In this document: piece by piece, positions 10,815 through 20,306 of the stretch
How positions within the stretch are numbered: the first letter of the stretch is position 1
Layout of the letters: each line of letters opens with the position of its first letter
Source: Verrucomicrobiota bacterium
GTDB taxonomy: Bacteria > Verrucomicrobiota > Verrucomicrobiia > Limisphaerales > UBA11358
NCBI GenBank assembly: GCA_028872915.1
Contig: JAGWNY010000009.1
Coordinates: 17,165 to 81,164 of the forward strand
Direction: 5' to 3'
DNA length: 64,000 nucleotides
Program-made: the position numbers and the translations under genes
Notes under the pieces: generated by a model
Databases searched by the model: none
Told to the model about the DNA's origin: nothing
The model's input: the letters and a program-made list of their open reading frames with translations, nothing else

Positions 10815-11123
10815 TCAGTTCGCGCTTGGGATGCGAGGGAAACCGCGCGCGGCGTGCCAGAAGCGGACGATGTCAATGCGTTGCGCATCGCGCCGTAGTC
10901 GGTAAATGATGCGATAGGATCGGTAAATAATTTCCCGCAGATTTGGCTGCCGAAATTCCGGCACAATGCGGCCGATTTCCGGAAAATTTGCCAAATTTTC
11001 GGCGCGGGTGATTAATTCGTAGCCGAGCCGGGCTGCTGCGTCTGAATTGTGTCGGGCAACGTAGCGAACAGTATCAGCCAGATCGAATTGCGCCGACGGG
11101 GCGATGACTATTTTCCAGCCCAT
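10815..11123 (-). CDS. RelE/ParE family toxin
   Basis: KIVIAPSAQFDLADTVRYVARHNSDAAARLGYELI...FPEIGRIVPEF...REIIYRSYRIIYRL. Confidence 0.85.
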   Translation of the reverse strand: MGWKIVIAPSAQFDLADTVRYVARHNSDAAARLGYELITRAENLANFPEIGRIVPEFRQPNLREIIYRSYRIIYRLRRDAQRIDIVRFWHAARGFPRIPSAN

Positions 11124-11293
11124 TGAGCGATCTTGGCTTTGACCTCTTCAATCGGTATGCCTTCGCCCCGGTCCAGTTCGTCCAAGCCCTGCTGAACGCC
11201 TTGGCGGAATTCCAATTCGTAAATGGCGTCACTGATGGTGGCGTCGGGCGGCAATTTTTCCGCCACTTCCAAAAGAACTTGTTTGGCGCTCAT
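11108..11293 (-). CDS. Antitoxin partner of the ParE-like toxin
   Basis: 61 aa, upstream of and overlapping the toxin on the same strand. Confidence 0.75.
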   Translation of the reverse strand: MSAKQVLLEVAEKLPPDATISDAIYELEFRQGVQQGLDELDRGEGIPIEEVKAKIAQWAGK

Positions 11294-11501
11294 GACTTCA
11301 ATCTCGTTTCAGTGAAAAATAATTTCAATCCACCGCCGCCGGATTGCAACAAAATTTCACATTTTCGCCAATGTGCGCAAGTAATTGCGACACATACATC
11401 GGCCATCTGGCGGCGTTGGCAACGAGTCCGACGGCAATTCAAAAGCAAAATCCCAGATGAGTTCTGCGCGGTCTGCGGCTGCGCCCGCAAATATGCGCTT
11501 G

Positions 11502-11561
11502 GCCTGAATCCCTGCCGCTGGCCGAAAAATTCATTCGGGACGCCCGCGCGTGGTTTGCGGA
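11502..11561. repeat. 60-bp direct repeat, copy 2 (remnant of nucleotidyltransferase 3' end)
   Basis: Identical to 10694-10753; the ParE-like TA lies between the copies. Confidence 0.95.
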
Positions 11562-11612
11562 TTGACTGCACGTCGGCTCGACAAAAAAGCGATGGCGGGT
11601 CATGCTGGCGGC

Positions 11613-12227
11613 ATGGCATCCGAATCCGATGCTCCCATTGATCTGCTCTGGACCGAGTACGGCCGCGTGTTTGCGGATTTCGACGATCTGACGCTCGCGC
11701 GCTGGCTGGCGCAGACCCTCGGCCAGTTGGCGGGGAAATCATGGCGCCTCTCGCATCCGCTGGTGGGCGCGTATCGGCTGGCGGCGCAGGCCGGCCACAG
11801 CCGCCAAATCTGGCTCAAGCGCATCGTGACCGTCCCGGCCCCATACGGAGAATCGCCTTGCTGCCGCGCGCCGCTGTTGCCGTTGCTCACCCGCGACGTG
11901 GTGGAATCGGGCCTTATCTGCCAGCATTGCAACGAAACGCTCGTGCCATTCGATGAAATTGCGGCCGAAGTTCGCGGCGATCTGGAATCGTGGTCCCGAG
12001 AATATGAGCCGATCCACGCCGTGGCGCATTTGGATGACCGCCAGCGCCGGCGCATGGGCGGCAGCTACGATGCCGCCTTCGAGACGGCCGCCCAACAAGC
12101 CGAGCTACTCCTCGTGCGCGCCGGCCGGGACCTGGCGCCCCACCTTCTGCATGTTCACGCCGCCGTCATCTGGGAGGACCAGGATGAATGCCTGGAAGTG
12201 CGGCCCGAAGACGTGCGGATTTCCTGA
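11613..12227 (+). CDS. Hypothetical protein with Cys pairs
   Basis: CCRAP and ICQHCNETLV; ATG at 11613. Confidence 0.5.
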   Translation: MASESDAPIDLLWTEYGRVFADFDDLTLARWLAQTLGQLAGKSWRLSHPLVGAYRLAAQAGHSRQIWLKRIVTVPAPYGESPCCRAPLLPLLTRDVVESGLICQHCNETLVPFDEIAAEVRGDLESWSREYEPIHAVAHLDDRQRRRMGGSYDAAFETAAQQAELLLVRAGRDLAPHLLHVHAAVIWEDQDECLEVRPEDVRIS

Positions 12228-12229
12228 TT

Positions 12230-12946
12230 ATGATCCGATGGCTTTTCAAATGGCTCTTCCGTCTGCTCGCCGCCGCAGCCATGATCGCCCTGGTGGCTCT
12301 CGTTGTCCTCTCCTTGTCTTATAACTCCATCCTTCGGACGGGAATTGAACAACAAATTCGCTCAAGGACGGGCCTGGACGCCCAGATTGGGCGGTTCAGG
12401 TTGGAAGTCATTCAACCTGCCGTCGAAATCCAAAACGTTAAAATTTACAATCCACCGCGATCGTTCGGCGGCGCGCTGTTTCTGGACATTCCGGAAATCC
12501 ACGTTGAATATGATCGGGCCGCGCTGGCCAGGAAGGAAATCCATGTCACGTTTATGCGCGTTGTCTTGAACGAGTTGGACATCGTGAGAAATCGCGCCGG
12601 CCAGACGAATGTTTTTGTATTGGGCGGCATGGCGCCGGCCCGGACCGGTCCGCCGGTAAGCATCAGGATACATTCCGGCTACCGCTTCACAGGCATTGAC
12701 ACATTGAACCTCTCATTTCAGAAGCTTAAATACGTGGACCTGGCCAACCCCGGCAATGACCGGGAACAAAACATTGGAATACAAGATTGCGTGATTCCGC
12801 GCGTGCATTCAGCGCGTGATCTGTCCGGCTTTTTCGCCCTCGTCTATTTGCGAAGCGACGGACTTTCGGGCGCGTTGGGCAATGGCCGTCACAGAAAACC
12901 GGCCGCCCTCGAAAAAATTGCCGATTATCTCCAAACCATATTTTAG
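12230..12946 (+). CDS. Membrane-anchored hypothetical protein, AsmA-like N-terminus
   Basis: N-terminal TM then RTGLDAQIGRFRLEVIQPAVEIQNVKIYNPP...IPEIHVEYD. Confidence 0.55.
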   Translation: MIRWLFKWLFRLLAAAAMIALVALVVLSLSYNSILRTGIEQQIRSRTGLDAQIGRFRLEVIQPAVEIQNVKIYNPPRSFGGALFLDIPEIHVEYDRAALARKEIHVTFMRVVLNELDIVRNRAGQTNVFVLGGMAPARTGPPVSIRIHSGYRFTGIDTLNLSFQKLKYVDLANPGNDREQNIGIQDCVIPRVHSARDLSGFFALVYLRSDGLSGALGNGRHRKPAALEKIADYLQTIF

Positions 12947-12983
12947 CATTTTCGCGGCCGCCGGTTTTTTTTAATGTCGCGTC

Positions 12984-14057
12984 ATGCAATGGGATTCCCT
13001 CAAGTCGGCGGCGCGGATGGTTGTCAAGCTCGGCACCGGCCTTCTGGCCGGCGCGGATAAACAAATTGATACGGGCCAATTGGACCGGATCGTTTCCCAA
13101 ATTGCGGCGGGGCGCGCGTCCGGCAGGGAAATCGCCATTGTCACGAGCGGCGCGGTGGGCGCGGGGATGGGGGCGCTGGGCTTCGATAAGAGACCGGCTG
13201 ACCCGGCCCGCCTCCAGGCCTGCGCCGCCGTGGGCCAGTGCCGCCTCATGGCCATCTATGCCGATCTTTTTGCCCGGCACAATCTATCCGTAGCCCAGGT
13301 GCTCCTGACCCATGACGATCTCGAACATCATGAACGCCATCTTAACGCCCGAAACACGCTCGTGACCCTGCTGGAACACGGTGTTGTGCCCATCATCAAC
13401 GAAAATGACGCCGTTTCCTTCACTGAAATCAAATTTGGCGACAACGACCGGCTCTCTGCCTTGGTCGCCTCGCTATTGCCGGCGGATTTGCTGGTCATCC
13501 TCACAACCGTGGACGGCCTGCTCGACAATTTTGGAAAGGCCAACCCCAAAACCATTCCGCTCGTCGAAAAAATATCCGCCGTCGAAAAGATGGCCCGCGG
13601 CACCAGTAGCCAGCTTGCCGTCGGGGGCATGAGATCGAAAATCGAAGCGGCCAAAATTGTGGTGCGCTCAGGCATCCCGCTCGTGGTTGCGTCCGGGAAA
13701 AAAAAGGATGTCCTGGCTAAAATTCTGGCCGGGCAGCGGGAAGGAACGCTCTTCGTGCCCCAACCAGCCAAATTGCAAGGCCGCAAACGCTGGATCGCTT
13801 TTTTTCATCATCCCAGGGGCGCGCTGTTTGTGGACGACGGCGCGCGGCGCGCGTTGCGCGAAGCGGGCCGCAGCCTGCTGCCGCCGGGCGTGGCCCAGTG
13901 CCACGGAGACTTCAACCCCGGCGACGTCGTCCGCATTTGTGACTTGAACGGCACTGAATTCGCCCGCGGCATCGCGAAATTCGGCGGGGACGAAATCCGC
14001 GCCAAAAAGTTGGCGCGCACCGAAGTGGTCCATCGGGACGACCTGGTGATTTTGTAA
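12984..14057 (+). CDS. proB: Glutamate 5-kinase with PUA domain
   Basis: VVKLGTGLL, IVTSGAVGAGMGALG, INENDAVSFTEIKFGDNDRLSALVA, C-terminal PUA-like region. Confidence 0.94.
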   Translation: MQWDSLKSAARMVVKLGTGLLAGADKQIDTGQLDRIVSQIAAGRASGREIAIVTSGAVGAGMGALGFDKRPADPARLQACAAVGQCRLMAIYADLFARHNLSVAQVLLTHDDLEHHERHLNARNTLVTLLEHGVVPIINENDAVSFTEIKFGDNDRLSALVASLLPADLLVILTTVDGLLDNFGKANPKTIPLVEKISAVEKMARGTSSQLAVGGMRSKIEAAKIVVRSGIPLVVASGKKKDVLAKILAGQREGTLFVPQPAKLQGRKRWIAFFHHPRGALFVDDGARRALREAGRSLLPPGVAQCHGDFNPGDVVRICDLNGTEFARGIAKFGGDEIRAKKLARTEVVHRDDLVIL

Positions 14058-14731
14058 TGGAACGCCGGGCTTCCATTGACGATTTGTTGCGCATCATGGC
14101 CCGTTTGCGCTCGCCGGGCGGCTGTCCCTGGGACCGGCAGCAAACCCACATGACGCTCCGGCGCCACGCCATCGAAGAAGTCTATGAACTGATGGACGCG
14201 ATCGAAGCGCGCGATGACGCGGAAATGGCCGAAGAACTCGGCGACGTGCTGCTGCAGGTGGTCTTCCATTGCCAGCTTGCCCGCGAACGCGGCGCTTTTG
14301 ATTTCGAGGACGTTGCCCGCCGGATTGCGGACAAGCTCATTCGCCGCCATCCCCATGTTTTTGGAAACGTGCGCGTCAAGAACGTGGACCATGTGTGGTC
14401 AAATTGGGAAAAGATAAAACGGGCTGAAAAACATGGCACCTCCCGCGCCCGCCATTCAGCCTTTGACGGCATTCCAAAACATTTGCCGGCGCTGTTGCAA
14501 GCCGAAAAATTGATAAAAAAGGCTGGAAAGGTCTTTGGCAAAAAATTTTCAAGCGGCGCCCCGAAAAGCCTCGCCAAAGCCGCCCTTGGCCGCCGGCTTT
14601 TTGATCTCGCGCAAATCGCCCACGGACGGGGTTGGTCAGCCGAGGAATTATTGGTTGCCGAAATCAAAAAACGAGAGAGAATTTTTCGTCGTCTGGAAGC
14701 CGCCGATTCCCCCACCCATCCTGGCGGGTAA
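14057..14731 (+). CDS. mazG: Nucleoside triphosphate pyrophosphohydrolase
   Basis: GGCPWDRQQTHMTLRRHAIEEVYELMDAI, EELGDVLLQVVFH, HPHVF. Confidence 0.94.
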   Translation: MERRASIDDLLRIMARLRSPGGCPWDRQQTHMTLRRHAIEEVYELMDAIEARDDAEMAEELGDVLLQVVFHCQLARERGAFDFEDVARRIADKLIRRHPHVFGNVRVKNVDHVWSNWEKIKRAEKHGTSRARHSAFDGIPKHLPALLQAEKLIKKAGKVFGKKFSSGAPKSLAKAALGRRLFDLAQIAHGRGWSAEELLVAEIKKRERIFRRLEAADSPTHPGG

Positions 14732-14798
14732 ATGGCCCATTTTACCCGGCTCTTTTCCCACCATGACAATCCTTGTTCCGGCGTGGAAAATTGCCGGT

Positions 14799-14930
14799 AT
14801 GAGAGGAGTTGCGATTTTTCTTGTCCTGGCGGCGGCGACGCTGCGGCTCTCTGCGCAGCAGTCAATCACCCCTGGCGCCCCTGCGCAAACAATGCCCAGC
14901 CGGCAGCAGAACCAGCAGCAAAATCCCCCG
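14799..14930 (+). pseudogene. 5' remnant of a secreted-protein gene, apparently truncated
   Basis: MRGVAIFLVLAAATLRLSAQQSITPGAPAQTMPSRQQNQQQNPPQ resembles a signal peptide plus low-complexity mature start, then runs antisense into another remnant; 3' limit approximate. Confidence 0.4.
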
Positions 14931-15050
14931 CAGTTCGTGGGCCAACCATGCTTCCGGCCAGTCGGGATGCTGCGCGCGCAAACCCGCCAGCTTCAGTCTG
15001 CGGGCGGTCCAGTAAAGCCCCTCCGCCTGACGCCGGTCATGGCCCGCCAC
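14862..15050 (-). pseudogene. Small-protein remnant
   Basis: RRQAEGLYWTARRLKLAGLRAQHPDWPEAWLAHELRGIL looks protein-like; C-terminus runs antisense into the signal-peptide remnant. Confidence 0.4.
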
Positions 15051-15134
15051 GCGGCAATCTGTCCGGTACTCGTTTGCTCGTCCGGCTGCATGAAATCATT
15101 ATGATTCAAACGCAGCAGACCGGCAGGTTTTCGC

Positions 15135-15220
15135 AAAAGGGGTCAGGGATGGCTAATGGTATATTTTCCCGAAAGCGTTTCTGACCGGAGAAACTCCATG
15201 AGTCATCTCTGACCCCTTTT
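15135..15220. repeat. REP/MITE-like element, 25-bp imperfect inverted repeats
   Basis: AAAAGGGGTCAGGGATGGCTAATGG (15135-15159) vs reverse complement of 15196-15220 AAAAGGGGTCAGAGATGACTCATGG, 3 mismatches. Confidence 0.85.
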
Positions 15221-15308
15221 CGCCAACGGAGCAAAACTCACTGGATATGGAATGCGTTCTCCCTTCGTTTGACACCCCGAACTTCCATGCTAAAATTCCC
15301 GGCCCTGT

Positions 15309-16322
15309 ATGAATCGAAATCCGCACGTGGCTGTCGTGGGCGCAACGGGCGCCGTGGGCGTGGAAATGGTGCGCACGCTGGAAAAGAGAAAGTTTCCGGT
15401 GGCGACACTGACGTTGCTCGCCTCGGCCCGTTCGGCGGGCAAAACCCTGAAATTCCGCGGCCATGACCTGCCTGTCAAGGAATTGACGCAGGATTCATTC
15501 CAGGGCATTGACATCGCGTTGTTCAGCGCGGGTGGTAACATATCAAAGCAGTATGCGCCCATCGCCGCCGCGACCGGCTGCGTGGTCGTGGACAATTCCA
15601 GCGCGTTCCGCCAGGACGATTCCGTGCCGCTGGTCATTCCCGAAATCAATGCCGAAGACGTCCGCGGGCACAACGGCATCATTGCCAATCCCAATTGCAC
15701 CACGGCCATCACACTGATGGCGCTGTATCCGCTGCATCAGGCGTTTTGCGTAAAGAGAATTTTTGCCTCGTCCTACCAGGCTGTTTCCGGCACGGGCGCA
15801 AAGGCCATCGAGGAACTGAAGCGCCAGGTCGGGGAGATTGTTGCCGGCCGTCCGGCAACGAAGGAGGTGTATCCGCACCAGATTGCCTTTAACGTGCTTC
15901 CGCACGTGGATTCGTTCTTGCCCGGCGGTTACACGAAGGAGGAAATGAAAATGGAAAATGAAGGGCGCAAGATCATGCACCATCCGAATTTCCGGGCCAG
16001 TGTCACCTGCGTCCGCGTGCCCGTGTATCGCTCGCATTCGGTGGCGGTCAGCGCGGAATTTGAAAAGCCGGTGGACGTGGCGGCGGCGCGCGAGGTTTTG
16101 AAAAAAGCGCCCGGATTGGACGTGGTGGATGAACCTGAAAAGACGCGTTATCCCATGCCGCTGTTCACGTCCGGGAAATATCATTGCGAAGTGGGGCGGC
16201 TGCGGAAGGATTGTGCCATGGACAACGGCCTCGCGTTCTGGGTAAGCGGGGACCAGTTGCTCAAAGGCGCCGCGCTGAACGCCGTGCAGATTGCCGAAGA
16301 ACTGCTGCAGCTTACCCGTTAA
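15309..16322 (+). CDS. asd: Aspartate-semialdehyde dehydrogenase
   Basis: VAVVGATGAVGVEMVRTLEKRKFPV, PNCTTAITLMAL, SSYQAVSGTGAKA. Confidence 0.94.
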   Translation: MNRNPHVAVVGATGAVGVEMVRTLEKRKFPVATLTLLASARSAGKTLKFRGHDLPVKELTQDSFQGIDIALFSAGGNISKQYAPIAAATGCVVVDNSSAFRQDDSVPLVIPEINAEDVRGHNGIIANPNCTTAITLMALYPLHQAFCVKRIFASSYQAVSGTGAKAIEELKRQVGEIVAGRPATKEVYPHQIAFNVLPHVDSFLPGGYTKEEMKMENEGRKIMHHPNFRASVTCVRVPVYRSHSVAVSAEFEKPVDVAAAREVLKKAPGLDVVDEPEKTRYPMPLFTSGKYHCEVGRLRKDCAMDNGLAFWVSGDQLLKGAALNAVQIAEELLQLTR

Positions 16323-18306
16323 TGGCCTGAAGCGGGCGCTCGCGGAAGAAATGTCCCGCCGGCGCGTCCAACGCGGCGGGCGCCATGCCCGCCGGCGCCC
16401 CGAAATCCCGGTAAAGCGTGATCGCCACGTGCTCGTTGCGGCGGATGCAATCCTTGATGGCCTCGGGGTCTTTTTCGGCGTGAATGAGGGTCTTCCAGGA
16501 ATAAATGTGCTTGGGCTTGTGGAAATCGCTGTTGGCCACAAAGGGCAGCCGCTTGAGACCGATGTCGTTGAAGATGTTGTTGCGGTTGGCGATTTCCCAG
16601 GCGTCGAGCAGGGGCGCGTATTGTTCCTGATTTTCCCAGAGATAGAGAGTGTTTTTGCCCCATTCGCTTTTCATCAGGTGCGGATGGGACGCGATGGCCA
16701 GGCCGCCCTGGGCATGAATTTGCCCGATGATTTGGGTAATCTCCAACGAGGCCGCGATTGGCGATTTGAGGTCCACGCCCAGCAGATGGGCCGACGTCTT
16801 GCGAGTGTAGCCGTCCTTGTTGAATTCAATGCCCGTCATCACCAGCATCTTGTAACGGCGCCAGGCGCGGCGGCGTTCGCGTTCAATCACCGCAAAGTAC
16901 TCCGCCAATTGCTCCTGCCCCAGCGTCAGGTTCGCCAATTCGGATAATTTGCCCAGCAATCGCTTCGGGTCGGCCAGATGGTCGGTGATGCAGATGCAGT
17001 CAAAGCCCCGTTCGCCGTAAAAATCCACCAGGTCCGGGACCGGCAACTTTCCATCGGAATAATTCGAATGAATGTGAAAGTCGCAGAGCAGCATCTGCGC
17101 GCCGCCGCCATTGCCCGCCGCCGCGCGCATCACGCGGGCCGGCGCGGTCTCAAAAAGCGGGATGGCGTCGGGCCGCGGACAATGGCTTTCACACTGTTCC
17201 AGGACCAGCCCGGCGATTTTAAGCGCGGCATCGGGATGGCTGACCTTTTTCAACTGTTTCCGCCATTCCATCCACAAAGCCGCCTTCTTTTCAAATGCCA
17301 GTTCAACGGCCTCCGCCACTTCCTTGTTCTTTTCGACCACGGCCCCCAGATTATATTTCTCAATCAACGCCGCATTGCCCTCTTCCTGGCCGGGAATGAC
17401 CTGGTTGATGATCATCGGACAACGCGCCGCGATGGCTTCCTGCACGGTGGCGCCGCCGGCTTTGCCAATCACGAGATGATGCGACATCATCAATTCAGGC
17501 ATCTGGTTCGTCCACCCAAGCACCGTCACCCGCTCTGAGAATTCGCGGGTGCGTTCAATCAGCCTCGCCCGCAATTCGGGATCCCGCCCGGCTGTAATTG
17601 TCAAATGCACGCCGTCCACTTCCAGGATCCGATCAATGGCCTTGCCGGCCTTTTTTTTGCCCGTGTTGATAATGTAAAGCACGCGGCGCGGTTCCTCGCC
17701 AACCGGCGCGGGCAGTTCGCGCGCGGCGTTCGCGAAGACGGGGCTGACGGGGAAGCCGAGCGCCTTGATCTTTTTGTCCGGCACGCCGCCTGCCCGGAGA
17801 ACATCCGCGCTGGCTTCGTTCGGCACGCAAAAAAAATCCGCCGGGGCGCGAAACCAGGACGTGTTGATGGTGATGGAATCGGTGATGACGGTGATAAAGG
17901 GAAAGGGCCGTTCCCGATGGCTGGCGTATATTTTTTTGATGACGTGGCCATAGACCGGATAGGTCGAAACCACGCAGTCGGGTTGCGTCTGGCCAAGAAT
18001 TTTTTCCAGCGTCTCCTGCAGCCGCGTGAAGCCGCCCAGTTGCTTCTCCACAAACGGATTTTCAAGCAGCGAATAGATTCCGCCCCACAATTTCGGCGTG
18101 TGCGCCACCATGCCGAGGTAAGTCTTCTTGACAAGTGTGTTGAACAGCCCGTAGCTGTCCGCAAACAGGTCCAGCACCTCCGCGCGCGCGTCCTCGTCCA
18201 GCATTTCGATTCCTTCGCGCAAACTCCGCGACGCGGCGTTGTGTCCGTCTCCAAACCCCGCCGTCAGAATAAGAATCTTCTTCACACAGGATACGCTAAA
18301 CGTCAA
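16312..18306 (-). CDS. Fusion: MGDG-synthase-like glycosyltransferase + C-terminal PHP-domain phosphoesterase
   Basis: N-term KKILILTAGFGDGHNAASRSL, IGKAGGATVQEAIAARCPMIINQVIPGQEEGNA; C-term CDFHIHSNYSDGKLPVPDLVDFYGERGFDCICITDH, IASHPH, NSDFH. Confidence 0.85.
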   Translation of the reverse strand: MTFSVSCVKKILILTAGFGDGHNAASRSLREGIEMLDEDARAEVLDLFADSYGLFNTLVKKTYLGMVAHTPKLWGGIYSLLENPFVEKQLGGFTRLQETLEKILGQTQPDCVVSTYPVYGHVIKKIYASHRERPFPFITVITDSITINTSWFRAPADFFCVPNEASADVLRAGGVPDKKIKALGFPVSPVFANAARELPAPVGEEPRRVLYIINTGKKKAGKAIDRILEVDGVHLTITAGRDPELRARLIERTREFSERVTVLGWTNQMPELMMSHHLVIGKAGGATVQEAIAARCPMIINQVIPGQEEGNAALIEKYNLGAVVEKNKEVAEAVELAFEKKAALWMEWRKQLKKVSHPDAALKIAGLVLEQCESHCPRPDAIPLFETAPARVMRAAAGNGGGAQMLLCDFHIHSNYSDGKLPVPDLVDFYGERGFDCICITDHLADPKRLLGKLSELANLTLGQEQLAEYFAVIERERRRAWRRYKMLVMTGIEFNKDGYTRKTSAHLLGVDLKSPIAASLEITQIIGQIHAQGGLAIASHPHLMKSEWGKNTLYLWENQEQYAPLLDAWEIANRNNIFNDIGLKRLPFVANSDFHKPKHIYSWKTLIHAEKDPEAIKDCIRRNEHVAITLYRDFGAPAGMAPAALDAPAGHFFRERPLQAING

Positions 18307-18368
18307 ATGTTACGGGAGCGTAACGACCCGGTGAACTTTTGTTCACATTTTGTGCCCTTGCCTGATGA

Positions 18369-19235
18369 TCAAGCCGGTGTGAGGCGGCCGGCCCCAGATT
18401 GGCCGCGCAATTCCGCCGGATCAACGGCCCGTTCGCGAAGCGCTTTGAGTGTCATTGCGCCATGCCGCTTGGCCAGGCGCCGTCCCTCCTCATCCCGCAG
18501 CAGCGTGCAATGAAAAAAGCATGGCGCCACCCAATCCAGCGCCCTGTAAAGAAGAAGTTGGCGGGCCGTGGAAACCAGCAGGTCCGCGCCGCGGACGACC
18601 TCCGTAATGCCCATCGCATGGTCGTCCGCCACGCAAGCCAGTTGATAGGCCGGAACGCCATCGTTGCGCCAGACGACAAAATCTCCAAAATCCCGCCCCG
18701 CCCTGAACCGTTGTTCGCCCAGATTCCCGTCCACAAACGAAATCCATTCCCCATCCGGCACGCGAAAACGGAAACAACATCCGCCGGGCGGAGAATCACG
18801 CGAGGAAGATTTGGCGCGGCAGGTTCCGGGATAAACCGGCTCGTCATCGGCGGCGTGCGGAGCGGTGGCCGCGGCTTGCACGTCCCGGCGCGAGCAAGTG
18901 CAGGGATAAACGAAATTGCCGGCCCGCAATGTTTCCAGCGCCGCCCGGTGCAGAGGAAGGCGCTCGCTTTGGTTATAGGGCGCACAAGGACCGCCAATGT
19001 CCGGCCCCTCCTGCCATTTTGACCCTAGCCATTGCAAATCCGCAATCATGGCGCGGACATATTCCGGCCTCGAACGCGCCGGGTCCAGGTCATCATTGCG
19101 CAAAATCAGAGAGCCTTGCGCGAGTCTGGCCCGTTCGGCGGCCACCCAAAAGGTTGCCGCATGGCCCAGGTGCAGCAAGCCCGTCGGACTGGGCGCCAAC
19201 CGGCCGCGATAGGGATGGATCGGCAACCGCGACAT
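18369..19235 (-). CDS. gluQ: Glutamyl-Q tRNA(Asp) synthetase
   Basis: RGRLAPSPTGLLHLGHAATFWVA, YPCTCSRRDV, AYQLACVADDHAMGITEVVRGADLL. Confidence 0.92.
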   Translation of the reverse strand: MSRLPIHPYRGRLAPSPTGLLHLGHAATFWVAAERARLAQGSLILRNDDLDPARSRPEYVRAMIADLQWLGSKWQEGPDIGGPCAPYNQSERLPLHRAALETLRAGNFVYPCTCSRRDVQAAATAPHAADDEPVYPGTCRAKSSSRDSPPGGCCFRFRVPDGEWISFVDGNLGEQRFRAGRDFGDFVVWRNDGVPAYQLACVADDHAMGITEVVRGADLLVSTARQLLLYRALDWVAPCFFHCTLLRDEEGRRLAKRHGAMTLKALRERAVDPAELRGQSGAGRLTPA

Positions 19236-19325
19236 GATGCCGCAATCTTCCCCAAAAATCCACCGCTGAGCCAACTGCAAAAAGCTGGATAGGCGCCGAA
19301 GTCGCCTCTAAACTCCGAGCGGCTC

Positions 19326-20306
19326 ATGGATAAATTTTTCATCACCGGCGCGGCGGGTTTCATTGGCAGCAATCTCGTGGATCGCCTGTTGCAAGATGGC
19401 GCAACGGTGGCCGGCTTTGACAATTTTTCAACCGGCCAGAATGAATTTTTGCAAAGTGCGTTGAACCATCCGAACTTCAAACTGGTGCGGGGCGATTGCC
19501 TCGACCTGCCCGCCCTCACCCGGGCAATGGCCGGATGCGACACGGTCTTTCATCTGGCCGCCAATGCCGACGTGCGCTTCGGCCTGGAGCATCCGTCCAG
19601 GGACCTGGAGCAAAACACCGTCGCCACCTTCAACGTGCTCGAGGCCATGCGCGCCAACGGCATCCGAAAAATCGCCTTCAGTTCCACCGGCAGCGTTTAT
19701 GGCGAGGCTGAAACCATTCCCACGCCCGAAAATCATCCCTTTCCCATTCAAACCTCCCTTTATGCGGCTTCTAAAGCCGCTGCCGAGGGCTTTATTCACG
19801 CCTATTGCGAAGGCTACCATTTCGAAGGCTGCATTTTTCGTTTCGTCTCCATTCTTGGCGAACGCTACACTCACGGCCACGTCCTCGATTTTTACCGTCA
19901 ATTGCGCGCCCACCCGGACAAGTTAAAAATCCTCGGCGACGGTTCGCAGCGCAAATCTTATCTTTACATCGGCGATTGCATTGAAGCCATGATTCGCGTG
20001 ATGCGCCGGGGCGCGGCTCAAACAGCAAGGCATCGCGTGGAAACCTATAATCTGGGCACGGACGAATACGTGGAGGTGAATGATTCCATTCGGTTCATTT
20101 GCGCCGCCCTGGGCGTTGAGCCGCGGCGCGAGTACTCCGGGGGCAACAAGGGCTGGGTGGGCGATAATCCGTTCATTTTTTTGGACACAAAAAAAATCCG
20201 CGCCACCGGCTGGAAAACGACGCTGACTATCGAGCAATCCATCGTGCGCACGCTGCAATGGTTGCGGCAAAATCAATGGGTGCTCGAACGCCGCCCGGAA
20301 AAATGA
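19326..20306 (+). CDS. NAD-dependent epimerase (UDP-glucose 4-epimerase-like)
   Basis: KFFITGAAGFIGSNLVDRLL, STGSVYGEAE, YAASKAAAEG. Confidence 0.88.
   Translation: MDKFFITGAAGFIGSNLVDRLLQDGATVAGFDNFSTGQNEFLQSALNHPNFKLVRGDCLDLPALTRAMAGCDTVFHLAANADVRFGLEHPSRDLEQNTVATFNVLEAMRANGIRKIAFSSTGSVYGEAETIPTPENHPFPIQTSLYAASKAAAEGFIHAYCEGYHFEGCIFRFVSILGERYTHGHVLDFYRQLRAHPDKLKILGDGSQRKSYLYIGDCIEAMIRVMRRGAAQTARHRVETYNLGTDEYVEVNDSIRFICAALGVEPRREYSGGNKGWVGDNPFIFLDTKKIRATGWKTTLTIEQSIVRTLQWLRQNQWVLERRPEK

Noticed and set aside
12947-12983. T-tract before proB as a Rho-independent terminator
   Set aside because: Adjacent GC palindrome too short to call a terminator.
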